DNA of 64,000 nucleotides from an uncultured Clostridia bacterium (GCA_948676835.1 CAPOZU010000012.1:1-64000); one strand, 5' to 3'. Positions 16,455 to 24,848 are shown, counted from the stretch's first letter. A program made the numbers and translations. Notes: generated from the letters alone by a model not told the origin.

Positions 16455-16784
16455 ATGGGAATTTACAGATCTGAAATTGCAGACTTAAGAAAAAATATTG
16501 GAGAAAACATAGGACAAAAAATTATAATAAAAGAGTCACCAGGAAAGAGAAGTAAGCCACAAGAAAAATCAGCAACAATCGAAAACGTATATCAAAGTTA
16601 TTTTAGAGTAAGATTTGATAATGCTGATAGAGTTGGATCTTATAATTATACTGACCTATTCACAAGATCAGTTGAAGTTAGTATGTACAATGGGGAAGCA
16701 TATGAGCCACTAGTACAACCACAACTTGAAGTAAAGAAACCAAGAGCTCATGCGGCTACAACTACAACAACAGAAAATGTATAA
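16455..16784 (+). CDS. veg: Veg family protein
   Basis: 109-aa Veg protein. The core (IADLRKNIGENIGQKIIIKESPGKRS, seen in residues 8-33, then YQSYFRVRFDN and SYNYTDLFTRSVEV) matches the conserved family found in Gram-positive bacteria; in Bacillus subtilis Veg is linked to biofilm gene control and spore outgrowth. The last 25 residues (Pro, Ala, Thr-rich) are specific to this protein. GTAGGTGAT serves as ribosome site. Confidence 0.92.
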   Translation: MGIYRSEIADLRKNIGENIGQKIIIKESPGKRSKPQEKSATIENVYQSYFRVRFDNADRVGSYNYTDLFTRSVEVSMYNGEAYEPLVQPQLEVKKPRAHAATTTTTENV

Positions 16785-16790
16785 ATTCAA

Positions 16791-16821
16791 ATGAACCCTT
16801 TAAGATGAGGGTTCATTTTTT
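16791..16821 (+). terminator. Terminator of veg
   Basis: Perfect ATGAACCC / GGGTTCAT stem (16791-16798 and 16809-16816) followed by TTTTTTG. Confidence 0.9.
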
Positions 16822-16912
16822 GTGTTTAACTAATACAAATAAAATTTTAGTTCTTTTATAAAATCCTCTGCATATAAATGTTAAAAAGAGAAGATTTAAG
16901 GAGGATTTTTCT

Positions 16913-18391
16913 ATGGAGAAAAACGTAGTAGTTATCAATAAAAGATTATTTAGCGAAACAAAAACAATAGAGGTAACTGGAGATATTATAGTTCCAGACA
17001 TCAAACCAGATATTGTTAGTATTATAAATACAAATGGAATAGGATATGTGTATAAAGAGGATTTAAATGCAGGAAGAGTTAGATTAGATGGAAACTTAGA
17101 TACATATATTGTGTATTTAGCAGACAATGGGGATACAAGAAGTATTCAAAATACATTAACATTTTCAGAAAGTATGGAAGCAAGTAGCATAAAAGAAACA
17201 TCATATGTAAAGCATCAAGTTGTAATTGAAACAATAGAGGCAAAAGTATTAAATGAAAGAAAAATATCAATATCAGGAAAAGTAAGAATTCAAGCAGAAG
17301 CATATGAAAAAGAAGAGGTAGAAATTCCAACAGCATTAGATACAATGGATAATATTGAAGTATTAAAAGAAAATTGTGACATAAAATCTTTAATAGAAGC
17401 AAGCAAAACAAAAACATCAATAAAAGAAGACATATCAGTAGATAATTCTTTTGATGTTGCAGAAATCTTAAAAACAGACATACAAGTTAAAAATTTAGAA
17501 AACAAGATAAGCTACAACAAAGTTTTAGCAAAAGCTGATGCAGATGTAAAAATTATCTTTTTAACAGAAGACAACAAAATAGGTGTTGCCAGCAGTGAAA
17601 TTCCAATAATGAGTTTTATAGATATAAACGGTATTACAGATAACGACATATGTGACATTAGTTATTCAATAAGAAACACACTTTTTAAAGTAAATTCAAA
17701 AGAAATGCATTCAATAAGCTGTCAAGTAGAATTTGAAGTTAACTGCGAAGCATATCAAACAAGAAGTTTAGAAATTGTTGAAGACATGTATGGTGTAAGA
17801 AACAATATTGAGTTTACAAGAAGAGATGTTCAAGTAGAAATTGCAAGACAGCAAGTAACACAAACTGTAAATATGAATGAGAGAGTTGTAGTTGAAGATG
17901 TATTAAATATTTTAGATGTAAATCAAAGAGTTAATGTAGTGAGTGCAACAAAAGCAGGAAATTATACAAATTATGAATGTGAATTAAAACTTGATTTTTA
18001 TTATGAAGCAGACAACAGAAATGGATTAAATGTAAAAAATATAAACTTACCATTTATGGTAAAATTTGAAGGTCAAGAAACAAACATTGAATTTGCTATA
18101 AGCAGAAAACAATTCACAGTTAGCAACGAAAATGTGGATTGTGAAGTCGAAATTTTTGCAAAACAAGTGGACAGCAGTTTCAAAAAAATTACGATTATGG
18201 ATAATATAGAAGTAACTCCACTAGAAGAGGAAAATGATTATAAAATGTTTATGTATTTTGTAAAACCAGGAGATTCAATCTGGAAAATTGCGAAGAAATT
18301 TAAAGTATGTATGTCAGACATTGTTAAACTTAACAATTTAGAAGATCCAAATAAGATTGATGTTGGACAGAGATTATATATAATGAGATAA
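16913..18391 (+). CDS. SPOCS-domain protein with C-terminal LysM (SipL/SpoVID-like)
   Basis: 492 aa. The first 420 residues contain three repeats of the SPOCS (DUF3794) type, with recurring segments such as TKTIEVTGDIIVPDIKPDIVSI near the start and IEFTRRDVQVEIARQQV in the middle. The C-terminal 46 residues form a LysM domain (YFVKPGDSIWKIAKKF ... VGQRLYIMR) that should bind peptidoglycan or cortex. This layout matches SipL of Clostridioides difficile, which joins the coat base to SpoIVA around the forespore. Known: family role. Inferred: SipL-like function here. GAGGA precedes the ATG and a terminator follows directly. Confidence 0.88.
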   Translation: MEKNVVVINKRLFSETKTIEVTGDIIVPDIKPDIVSIINTNGIGYVYKEDLNAGRVRLDGNLDTYIVYLADNGDTRSIQNTLTFSESMEASSIKETSYVKHQVVIETIEAKVLNERKISISGKVRIQAEAYEKEEVEIPTALDTMDNIEVLKENCDIKSLIEASKTKTSIKEDISVDNSFDVAEILKTDIQVKNLENKISYNKVLAKADADVKIIFLTEDNKIGVASSEIPIMSFIDINGITDNDICDISYSIRNTLFKVNSKEMHSISCQVEFEVNCEAYQTRSLEIVEDMYGVRNNIEFTRRDVQVEIARQQVTQTVNMNERVVVEDVLNILDVNQRVNVVSATKAGNYTNYECELKLDFYYEADNRNGLNVKNINLPFMVKFEGQETNIEFAISRKQFTVSNENVDCEVEIFAKQVDSSFKKITIMDNIEVTPLEEENDYKMFMYFVKPGDSIWKIAKKFKVCMSDIVKLNNLEDPNKIDVGQRLYIMR

Positions 18392-18414
18392 AAAGACGGG
18401 AAACCGTCTTTTTT
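18391..18414 (+). terminator. Rho-independent terminator
   Basis: Perfect AAAGACGG / CCGTCTTT stem with a GAAA tetraloop and a T run, overlapping the stop codon of the SPOCS gene. Confidence 0.92.
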
Positions 18415-18482
18415 GTATAAGAATTATTTGTGTGAGAATTTTTCCTTGCTAAGCAATTTAGTCACAAAAATAATTCTTATAC
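18415..18482. repeat. Long inverted repeat upstream of yunB
   Basis: GTATAAGAATTATTTGTG (18415-18432) pairs with 18463-18482 with only two unpaired bases; between them TTGCT/AGCAA forms a small inner hairpin. It lies between the upstream terminator and the yunB ribosome site. Possible second terminator, antiterminator or protein site. Confidence 0.6.
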
Positions 18483-18502
18483 AAAAAAGAAAGGATTTGT
18501 TA

Positions 18503-19198
18503 ATGAGAGGGAATTTATATTCGAGAAAGAAAATAAGACTTCCAAATTTAAGAGAGTTAAACAGTTTAAAAGTAATTTTATTAATTATGTTTGCAACCAT
18601 AATCATTTCTATAGCACTATTTTTAAAGGCTGCATATCCAGTTTTTAAAGCAAGTTGTGAAACAGCAGCATCATCAAAAGGAGTAACAATTATTAATGAA
18701 GAGGTTAGCAAAGTTATGAGAAATTATTCTTATGACAATTTAATTTCTGTAGAAAAGGATCAGAACGGAAAAATTGCTTTTATAAAAGCAGATTCAATAT
18801 GCATTAATGATATCGTTACAAAAATTGTTTCAAACATACAAAAGCAATTTGATGGAATTCCAAGAATTAGTGTTTTTATAAACATGGGAAGCGTAAGCGG
18901 AATTAGTGCTCTTAAAAACTTTGAGCCTAGATTTGAAGTTGAACTTGAGAGTGCAGGAAATATAAATGCGACTACTCGAACTGATTTTCGATCTATTGGT
19001 ATAAACCAGACTCATCACAAGATTTATTTGGATATTGATGCCAGAGTGGGTATTCTTACGCCATTAGATACTTTTGGAAAAGATGTTAGCACAGAAGTAC
19101 TTCTTACAGAAGCTGTAATTGTTGGTGAAGTTCCTGATAGTTACTATAACTTGAGCGGGTTTGATGAGCCAGATCAGACGTATAATTTTGTGGAGTAG
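18503..19198 (+). CDS. yunB: Sporulation protein YunB
   Basis: 231-aa YunB, a mother-cell sporulation protein of unknown biochemical role. One membrane helix (about residues 22-42) follows a basic N-terminus; the exported part contains the conserved NEEVSKVMRNYSYDNLISVEKD, INTKI-type helix, and the late NQTHHKIYLDIDARVGILTPL and TEVLLTEAVIVGEVPDSYYNL. The ATG at 18503 follows AGAAAGGA; an upstream in-frame start at 18413 lies inside the inverted repeat and is rejected. It continues the sporulation cluster with spoIIID and the SPOCS gene. Confidence 0.9.
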   Translation: MRGNLYSRKKIRLPNLRELNSLKVILLIMFATIIISIALFLKAAYPVFKASCETAASSKGVTIINEEVSKVMRNYSYDNLISVEKDQNGKIAFIKADSICINDIVTKIVSNIQKQFDGIPRISVFINMGSVSGISALKNFEPRFEVELESAGNINATTRTDFRSIGINQTHHKIYLDIDARVGILTPLDTFGKDVSTEVLLTEAVIVGEVPDSYYNLSGFDEPDQTYNFVE

Positions 19199-19563
19199 GG
19201 GAGAGATAAAAAGTAAGGATAGAAAAATGTTGAGAAATGGAAGAAGATGTGATATGATAATAAAAAAATGTTAATTTGCTATAATGGCAAAAAAATCTTA
19301 AAAGGCATATTGATATAAATTATATACAAAATAATCAATATAAATTGGGATTAGAATATAAAATAGATACAGATGATTTTATATAGATTTATTAAATTTA
19401 AATATTGATTGTTATTTTCTTTAAAATTATAATTTGGGTTAATTTTTTTATATTGATTTATAAAAATGAAGAGAGAAAATCTAATATAGAACAAAGAAAA
19501 AATAGTTTATAAGTAAAATTTACAAAATATTTTGCTTTTTTTTAATAAAAGTAAGGAGTTATA
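19199..19563. other. Intergenic stretch without recognisable genes
   Basis: 365 bp of very AT-rich sequence. It holds the ribosome site TAAGGAG for the next gene and a T8 run at about 19535, but no clear terminator, promoter pair or open frame that I can support. It may be the junction between the sporulation block and accessory DNA. Confidence 0.4.
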
Positions 19564-20571
19564 ATGGTTGTATTAAATATTTATGGAAAAATAAAACCAA
19601 TATGCATATCAAAAAAGTTAGGGCTATATATAGCAAATCTTCCTAAAGAAAAAGATAATAATTGGAACGAAGAGTTATATGAAGAACTGAATTTAGCAAG
19701 AAAAAGAATTAATCAAGATTCAAAAAAATATAATTTAGTTTCACCATTTAAAATTGAAAAATTTTATTTAGATATATGTTCAAACAAAGAAGGAAAAAAG
19801 ATAAGTGATAACAAAAAAATGCATGAAATTGTAGATAATATGATTTGCATATATTTAGAGTATGATTATGATGAAATGCCATTAGGTGGATGGGAAACTA
19901 ATTGTTTTGATGGTAGATTCTGTGAAGATGATTATGCAGAAAAAATAATAAATTTTATATACAATATAAATGAATTTGGAAAGATGCCACATTGCATATA
20001 TTCTTCTAATAATGACTTTCATAATCCATATATTTTTTTATCTTATGATGTTAGTATAAATGAATATATTAATACACTAAAATTATGGGGAAAAACTTTG
20101 GATAATTTTCTTATTGATAGAAATGATTATTTGCAATTAGACTATTTAATAAATTCTTTTTTTAAAGATAAAGATTATAATGAATATCACTTTTTAAAAT
20201 TATATTCGTTATGTCAATTATTCTTGGAAAAAGATAAAGAATCTGAATTAGATAAAAAATTAATTAATTTTTTAGATGATAAATATAATGAAGAATTAAA
20301 AACTAGTATAACAGAAAAATTAAGGAAAATGAGGAATAAAATAGCACATGGAGATTTTGTAGCTTTTGAAAAAATAGTTGAAGAATATGCCAGCGAAATT
20401 ATGGATGGAAATTTTTGGTTCGATTATTCAGAGTATAGTAGGAAAAATTGGGTAATATTACATATTTGTTGTGAATTAGAAATGGTAGTAAAAAAGTTAG
20501 TTAATATGATGTTTTTTAATAGAAGTAAATTAGAGAAAATAAAAAATACTAATAATAAAAAAATGTTGTAA
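19564..20571 (+). CDS. HEPN-like domain protein, 335 aa
   Basis: Not assigned to a named family. The C-terminal third contains MRNKIAHGDF (Arg257, Asn258, His262), the R-N-x-x-A-H signature of HEPN domains of the Apea/abortive-infection type, followed by helices (WVILHICCELEMVVKKLVNMMFF). The first 200 residues form a separate domain rich in Asp, Tyr and Asn. HEPN proteins with this signature are often RNases in toxin-antitoxin or phage defence. The gene stands alone immediately left of the integrated element, with a good AAGGAG. RNase activity is inferred from the motif only. Confidence 0.6.
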   Translation: MVVLNIYGKIKPICISKKLGLYIANLPKEKDNNWNEELYEELNLARKRINQDSKKYNLVSPFKIEKFYLDICSNKEGKKISDNKKMHEIVDNMICIYLEYDYDEMPLGGWETNCFDGRFCEDDYAEKIINFIYNINEFGKMPHCIYSSNNDFHNPYIFLSYDVSINEYINTLKLWGKTLDNFLIDRNDYLQLDYLINSFFKDKDYNEYHFLKLYSLCQLFLEKDKESELDKKLINFLDDKYNEELKTSITEKLRKMRNKIAHGDFVAFEKIVEEYASEIMDGNFWFDYSEYSRKNWVILHICCELEMVVKKLVNMMFFNRSKLEKIKNTNNKKML

Positions 20572-20589
20572 AAGTAAAAGGAGAAGAAA

Positions 20590-20676
20590 ATGAAGAAAGA
20601 ATGTAAATTTATTAAAAGCTTAAGGAAAAGACAAAATATACAAATGTTAGTTTTAATAACACTCATGTTTATCTAA
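20590..20676 (+). pseudogene. 28-codon remnant after the HEPN gene
   Basis: A reading frame of 28 codons preceded by AAAAGGAGAAG, a good ribosome site, then stopped early. A neighbouring frame stays open to about 20752 (ending in the residues EITQMF). This suggests a gene cut off or frameshifted at the left edge of the integrated element. No family recognised. Confidence 0.3.
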
Positions 20677-20738
20677 AATATTACGAACATCTGCATCAAA
20701 CTGTTTGTGGAAAACTTCTCAAAAAAGTACAAGAAATA

Positions 20739-20847
20739 ACACAAATGTTCTAAAATCTATTTTCCCCAATTTTATGGATAAATCAGCTAAAACTCTTTAT
20801 TTTACTAAATTTCACAACTCTGTTAACCCATTCTCATAACACGAAGG
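20739..20847. other. Left attachment-like region of the integrated element
   Basis: Contains ACACAAATGTTCT (20739-20751), identical to 36472-36484, and CTCATAACACGAAGG (20833-20847), which matches 36567-36581 at 14 of 15 positions; about 50 bp around the second site are roughly three-quarters identical in the same orientation. The CTCATAAC..GAAGG core resembles a tRNA-Met anticodon arm, and the sequence after it ends in AGCAACCA, but no complete tRNA can be folded. Exact crossover point unknown. Confidence 0.5.
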
Positions 20848-20884
20848 GCGTAAGTTAGGGTCTTATCCCAGCAACCACAGATAT

Positions 20885-20919
20885 ATCGTTACAGCTATCT
20901 AAGTTGTAGCGATTTTTTA
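20885..20919 (+). terminator. Terminator-like hairpin
   Basis: ATCGTTACAGCT (20885-20896) pairs with AGTTGTAGCGAT (20902-20913) at 10 of 12 positions, followed by TTTTTT. Confidence 0.65.
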
Positions 20920-20971
20920 TATTCTCCAATTAGTTTACGATAATGCTTAAAAATGGCATTCTTATGTCAAA

Positions 20972-20994
20972 TTGGGAAGAAGTTGGGAAACAAA
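20972..20994 (+). repeat. Paired TTGGGAA repeats, left end
   Basis: TTGGGAA occurs at 20972 and again 11 bp later at 20983 (TTGGGAAACAAA). The same pair with the same 11-bp spacing occurs at the right end (36426 and 36437). One helical turn apart, they look like arm-type binding sites for the integrase or excisionase. Confidence 0.5.
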
Positions 20995-21203
20995 GACTCT
21001 TTGAAGAACCTAATTTCTCAATAAATTTTAATAAAAAACATATATAAAATTCGAATTCATTTATAAAAAATTAAATATATTATAATTAAAATTATAAGTA
21101 AAAAACTTTGGGGACCAGATTTTATTTCTAGAAGTTTTTTACTTAATTTATTATCGTGAAAAGTTTGTAATTTGTGAAAATTAGAAAAAAGTTTTTGTTC
21201 AGA

Positions 21204-22397
21204 TTAAGACTTCGCCGATAAGAGCAAGTTTTCTAAAACATTTCCAGCTTTCTTATTATGAGAAATAATTGGATGCACATAAAAATTAAATGTTGTTGTA
21301 ATTTGTGCATGTCCTAGTCTTGCTGCTACAACTGCAACATCAATATTTTGTGATATTAAAAGTGTTGCATTTGTATGCCTTAATCCATGAAAATTAATTA
21401 CAGGTAGTCCAATTTGAGCAACAAATTTTACAAACCACTTACTTATTGTAGATGGGTGCATTGGTTTGCCATCAGCTTGTACAAACAACCTATTAGAATC
21501 AGTCCATAATTCGCAGTAAATCGATTTTTGTTCTTCATACCATAACTTATATTCTTCAAGTAAAGAAATAACAAAATCAGGTACTGCAACATCTCTTATA
21601 GAACTTTCATTTTTAGGAGTTTTTGTAAATACACCTTTATCTGATAAGTATTGACTTGCTCTATTAATACTTACAATTCCATTTCGTAAATCAATATCTG
21701 ACCATTCTAATCCCATAAGTTCTCCAAGTCTTACACCAGTAAATACTGTTAAAATAATTGCAACTTTATATTTAATTTGTTCTTTATTAAGAGCTGATAA
21801 ATTATCTAACAATATTTTTGTTTGTTCATCATCATAATATCTTCTTTTAGGTTTTTTAGCTTTTGGTGGCTGAACACGTTCAGCAGGATTACTTACTATT
21901 AATTGCCAATAAACTGCTTTGTGTAACATTGCTCTTAAAAGTCTATGATGTTCTAAAATCGTTTTACCAGATAGCGGTTTGCCAGTCTTTTTACCATTAT
22001 TAGATTTTTTTCTGACTAACTGAGTGTCTTTATCAAGTAAATCATAGAATTTCATGATATCAGTAGGTTTAAGTTTATTGATATAAAAATGACCAAAGTA
22101 AGGTAATAATCTTGTTTCTAACATTCTACAATATCGTTTGTATGTTGATGGCGCCAATTCTTTTGAGCCATAATCTCTTTTCCATATTTCTGTGAATTCA
22201 GAAAATTTTAGAGATTTGCCATCTACAACTAGACCATTTTGTATTTCTGTTACAAATTTTGCAAGTTCAACTTCTGCATCTTTTTTAGTTCCATGTACTG
22301 TTTTGGTATGTCTTAATGGCTTGCCTTTTAAATCATAACCTTCATTAACTATTAGTCTGTAACTATCTTTTCCTCTTTTTTCTATACTCCCAGCCAT
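21204..22397 (-). CDS. int: Tyrosine recombinase / integrase
   Basis: 397-aa phage-type integrase. Residues 1-60 form the AP2-like arm-binding domain (SIEKRGKDSYRLIV), 65-185 the core-binding SAM-like domain, and 200-390 the catalytic domain. Catalytic residues visible are Arg in TGVRLGELMGLEW, His-x-x-Arg in FHGLRHTNATLL, His in LGHAQ and the nucleophile Tyr in FNFYVHP. It should integrate and excise the 20.7-36.6 kb element. The gene points toward the left end, as usual, with CTCGAAAGGAGGTG upstream of its ATG. Confidence 0.95.
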   Translation of the reverse strand: MAGSIEKRGKDSYRLIVNEGYDLKGKPLRHTKTVHGTKKDAEVELAKFVTEIQNGLVVDGKSLKFSEFTEIWKRDYGSKELAPSTYKRYCRMLETRLLPYFGHFYINKLKPTDIMKFYDLLDKDTQLVRKKSNNGKKTGKPLSGKTILEHHRLLRAMLHKAVYWQLIVSNPAERVQPPKAKKPKRRYYDDEQTKILLDNLSALNKEQIKYKVAIILTVFTGVRLGELMGLEWSDIDLRNGIVSINRASQYLSDKGVFTKTPKNESSIRDVAVPDFVISLLEEYKLWYEEQKSIYCELWTDSNRLFVQADGKPMHPSTISKWFVKFVAQIGLPVINFHGLRHTNATLLISQNIDVAVVAARLGHAQITTTFNFYVHPIISHNKKAGNVLENLLLSAKS

Positions 22398-22660
22398 TAC
22401 TCTTTTTCACCTCCTTTCGAGTTACTCAATGGATAGGAAATATTTTAAAGTATTATATATTATTTTTTTGAAAATGACCAGCTATTTTTGCTTATTTTAT
22501 GCTGGTTTCAAAGATTACAGTAAAATTCATAAAAGAATATATATGAAACTTAAAAATACTAGATGAAATGTAATAGAGACTTACTTTGGATGTTTATTAA
22601 AGTATGCAAAGTTATTTTAGAAAAAAATATTTAAAGGCATAACTTTTTTAAAATCAATCT

Positions 22661-22960
22661 CTGTTATTAATAAGTAACAATAAAAAACTAAAAAATTTAT
22701 TTAAGACCATAACGTTTTTTAAAACAAATTGCTATTATGGTTAGAATAACAACAATAGTTGAAAAAATTTAATTTAACCCGTTACCTTTTTATAAAGTCG
22801 CTGTTATCAATAGATAACAATAAAAAAATATGAAAAAGACCATCATATTTTAAAAATTGAAACGCTGTTATTATTAGGTAACAAAAAAATTAAAAACTTT
22901 TATAAGAAATGTCATATTTTTTAATGGAATCGTTGTTATCCGTGAAGGATATAAAAATCC
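22661..22960. repeat. Five imperfect 68-bp iteron-like repeats
   Basis: The 600-bp gap between int and xis holds no gene but five related units. Each has a core of CTGTTAT-n-GTAAC or close variants starting at 22661, 22732, 22801, 22865 and 22933 (spacings 71, 69, 64, 68) and, about 25 bp before it, a block like CATAACGTTTTTTAAAA. The GTTAT..ATAAC core is an inverted repeat. The array sits next to the replication genes, so it could be an origin iteron set or an operator array for the int-xis switch. Confidence 0.6.
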
Positions 22961-22991
22961 TAAAAATTAAAAAAGTAGGAGGTGAATTTAT

Positions 22992-23189
22992 ATGGAATTA
23001 CAAAATATTCAAAGAACAACATTAACTATGAGGGAAACATCAGAGTATCTAGGAATATCATATTGGCTTGTAAATCAGCTAGTAAGAAGAAAAGAAATAC
23101 CGTATTCAAAAGTAGGTGGTAAATATTTGTTTAGGGTACAAGCTTTAGATGAATATTTAATGAAAAAAGAAAAAGAATCAATAAATTAG
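22992..23189 (+). CDS. Excisionase / MerR-like helix-turn-helix protein
   Basis: 65-aa DNA-binding protein. LTMRETSEYLGISYWLVNQLVRRKEIPYSKVGGKYLFRVQALDEYL is spread over residues 11-57 and is the standard excisionase winged-helix fold (SinR/Xis-like 'helix-turn-helix domain' proteins of integrative elements). AGTAGGAGGTG precedes the ATG. It is divergent from int across the repeat array, so it is the likely directionality factor and repeat-binding protein. Confidence 0.85.
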   Translation: MELQNIQRTTLTMRETSEYLGISYWLVNQLVRRKEIPYSKVGGKYLFRVQALDEYLMKKEKESIN

Positions 23190-23216
23190 ATTCTTGTGAA
23201 GAAAGGAAAGGAGGAT

Positions 23217-23726
23217 ATGGCAGATTTACAATGGCTTAAATTATCTACAAACTTTTTTGATAATAACAAGATAAAATTGTTAGAAAAAGAAAATGATGGA
23301 GATACATTAATTAGAGTATGGATTCAATTATTAACTTTAGCAATGAAATGTAATTATCATGGAAAATTATCAATAACAGAAGATAAACCAATGACAGTTA
23401 GTGATTTTTCAAAGATTATGGGGAAATCTAAGAGAAAAATAGAAAAATGTTTAAAAATTTTTCAAGAATTAAAGATGATTGTTATTGAAGAAGAGTTTTA
23501 TAAAATTAAAAATTGGTCTAATTATCAAAGTATTGATAAGCTTGAAGAAATTAGACTTCAAAATTGTAAAAGACAACAGAAATATCGTGAAAAGAAGAAA
23601 AATGAAAATGAAAAAAGTAGCGTTATAATAACGCAACATAATGCTAAAGAAGAGAATAAGATAAGAGATAGAACAGCTAAAGAAGGAGATGAGAGTAAAA
23701 GTGGATTTAGAGAATGTGAATTTTAA
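23217..23726 (+). CDS. Replisome organiser N-terminal domain protein
   Basis: 169 aa. MADLQWLKLSTNFFDNNKIKLLEKENDGDTLIRVWIQLLTLA is the typical opening of phage replisome-organiser N-terminal proteins, a winged-helix DNA-binding domain, followed by FSKIMGKSKRKIEKCLKIFQELKMI (second winged helix) and a basic/acidic tail. It probably binds the element's replication origin. The ATG at 23217 is chosen over the GTG at 23196, which lacks a ribosome site. It overlaps the next gene by 38 bp. Confidence 0.8.
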   Translation: MADLQWLKLSTNFFDNNKIKLLEKENDGDTLIRVWIQLLTLAMKCNYHGKLSITEDKPMTVSDFSKIMGKSKRKIEKCLKIFQELKMIVIEEEFYKIKNWSNYQSIDKLEEIRLQNCKRQQKYREKKKNENEKSSVIITQHNAKEENKIRDRTAKEGDESKSGFRECEF

Positions 23727-24522
23727 AGTTATCACCAAAGAAGGAGTAAAATGTGTATTTTGCAATAAAATTTTAAAGCCAATAGGATTAGATTATCTTT
23801 ATTCAAATATTAATCAAGATATGCTCGAATATGAAAGATGTGATTGTAAACAAGCAGTTGAGTTTTGGAACGAATACGATGCTAAAGAAAAGGAAAAAGA
23901 AAAACAGAAAAGATATAAACAAATTATAAATAAAATTTATAAAGATAATTATATGAAAAAGAGATTGCAGAAATGTAATTTTGAAACTATAGATGAAGTT
24001 AATATAGAGCCAGAAGTAGCTAAAACAATAGAAAAATATACAGAATTATGTGTGAAAGATGAAATGAAAAGTGGAATTATAATATATGGAAATATAGGAT
24101 ATGACAATACATATTTAGCAGCAAGTGTTGCAAATAAATTAATTGAAAATAATAAAATTGTTTTAATGGAAAGAAGTAGTTCTATAATAGATAGAATTAA
24201 AGAATCCTTTAATGAAAATATTGTATCAGAAACGGAAATTATAGAACTATATTCTAATATTGATATGCTAATTATAGATGATTTTGGTAGTGAAAATTTG
24301 AGCAAGTGGGCTATAGAAAAACTATATAAAATTATTATTAGTAGATATGAAAATGAGTTACCAATAATAATTACAAGTAGATATAATAAAAATGAAATAG
24401 TTGAAAAATTATCTAATGAAAATGATTTAGAAATAGTTGAGGAATTAGTACAGATTTTGTATAGAATGTGTTATGGAATTACGATTTCAAAAAATAATTT
24501 TGAAACTAAAAAATTAGCATAA
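23689..24522 (+). CDS. DnaC-like AAA+ helicase loader with degenerate Walker A
   Basis: 277 aa resembling DnaC/DnaI/IstB loaders. An N-terminal zinc-knuckle (CVFC ... CDC) is followed by the AAA+ domain. The Walker A region reads IIYGNIGYDNTYLAA: the Gly and Lys of the expected G-x-x-G-x-G-K-T are Asp and Asn, so nucleotide binding is probably lost. Walker B (MLIIDDFGSE) and the arginine of sensor region TSRYN are kept. It may be a decaying gene or an ATP-independent adaptor. The start is uncertain (ATG 23689 or GTG 23701) because it overlaps the upstream gene. Confidence 0.8.
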   Translation: MRVKVDLENVNFKVITKEGVKCVFCNKILKPIGLDYLYSNINQDMLEYERCDCKQAVEFWNEYDAKEKEKEKQKRYKQIINKIYKDNYMKKRLQKCNFETIDEVNIEPEVAKTIEKYTELCVKDEMKSGIIIYGNIGYDNTYLAASVANKLIENNKIVLMERSSSIIDRIKESFNENIVSETEIIELYSNIDMLIIDDFGSENLSKWAIEKLYKIIISRYENELPIIITSRYNKNEIVEKLSNENDLEIVEELVQILYRMCYGITISKNNFETKKLA

Positions 24523-24597
24523 AATTAAAAATATAATGATAAATTTGTTTAAAAATTTAGTTAAATTGTAATATATTTTATATTAAATATAATAGAG

Positions 24598-24629
24598 AAA
24601 AGTTTGGATTTTTATTCAAACTTTTCTTT
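24598..24629 (+). terminator. Terminator after the DnaC-like gene
   Basis: Stem AAAAGTTTGGA / TTCAAACTTTT with a 6-nt loop, followed by CTTTATAA. Confidence 0.75.
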
Positions 24630-24650
24630 ATAAATTATAAAAAATGGAGA

Positions 24651-24809
24651 CTCTCGGAGAGCAAAAAGGGTTTTAGGGAGGTTTCCCCTAAACAGCAAAA
24701 TGGGGGTCTGTACCCCAAGCTGGCGAATATTGGGCATTAAAAATGCCACATATATTCGAGCAAAATAGAATTTTGCTGTAATCTTAATGCTTCGTAGATT
24801 AGCATTAAG
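24651..24809. other. Block of six consecutive hairpins (oriT or ncRNA candidate)
   Basis: This 159-bp stretch has no open frame and higher GC than its surroundings. In order it holds CTCT/AGAG (24651-24661); TTTAGGG/CCCTAAA (24672-24692); GGGGT/ACCCC (24703-24716); a compound stem CGAATAT...GGCATT/AATGCC...ATATTCG (24724-24758); AGCAAAAT/ATTTTGCT (24759-24777); and CTTAATGCT/AGCATTAAG (24783-24809). Such dense perfect pairing is typical of transfer origins, single-strand origins or structured RNAs. No relaxase is present in the window. Confidence 0.6.
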
Positions 24810-24848
24810 AAATTATAAAAAAGAGTATGTACAATATTTTTAAAAATT

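Noticed and set aside
18413..18502. YunB start at 18413
   Set aside because: It lies inside an inverted repeat and directly after a terminator; the ATG at 18503 has AAAGGA upstream and matches the family start.
20830..20880. tRNA-Met gene
   Set aside because: The anticodon-arm-like sequence cannot be folded into a full cloverleaf; acceptor and T arms do not pair.
22661..22960. CRISPR array
   Set aside because: Units are imperfect, about 68 bp, with no identical repeat separated by unique spacers, and there are no cas genes.
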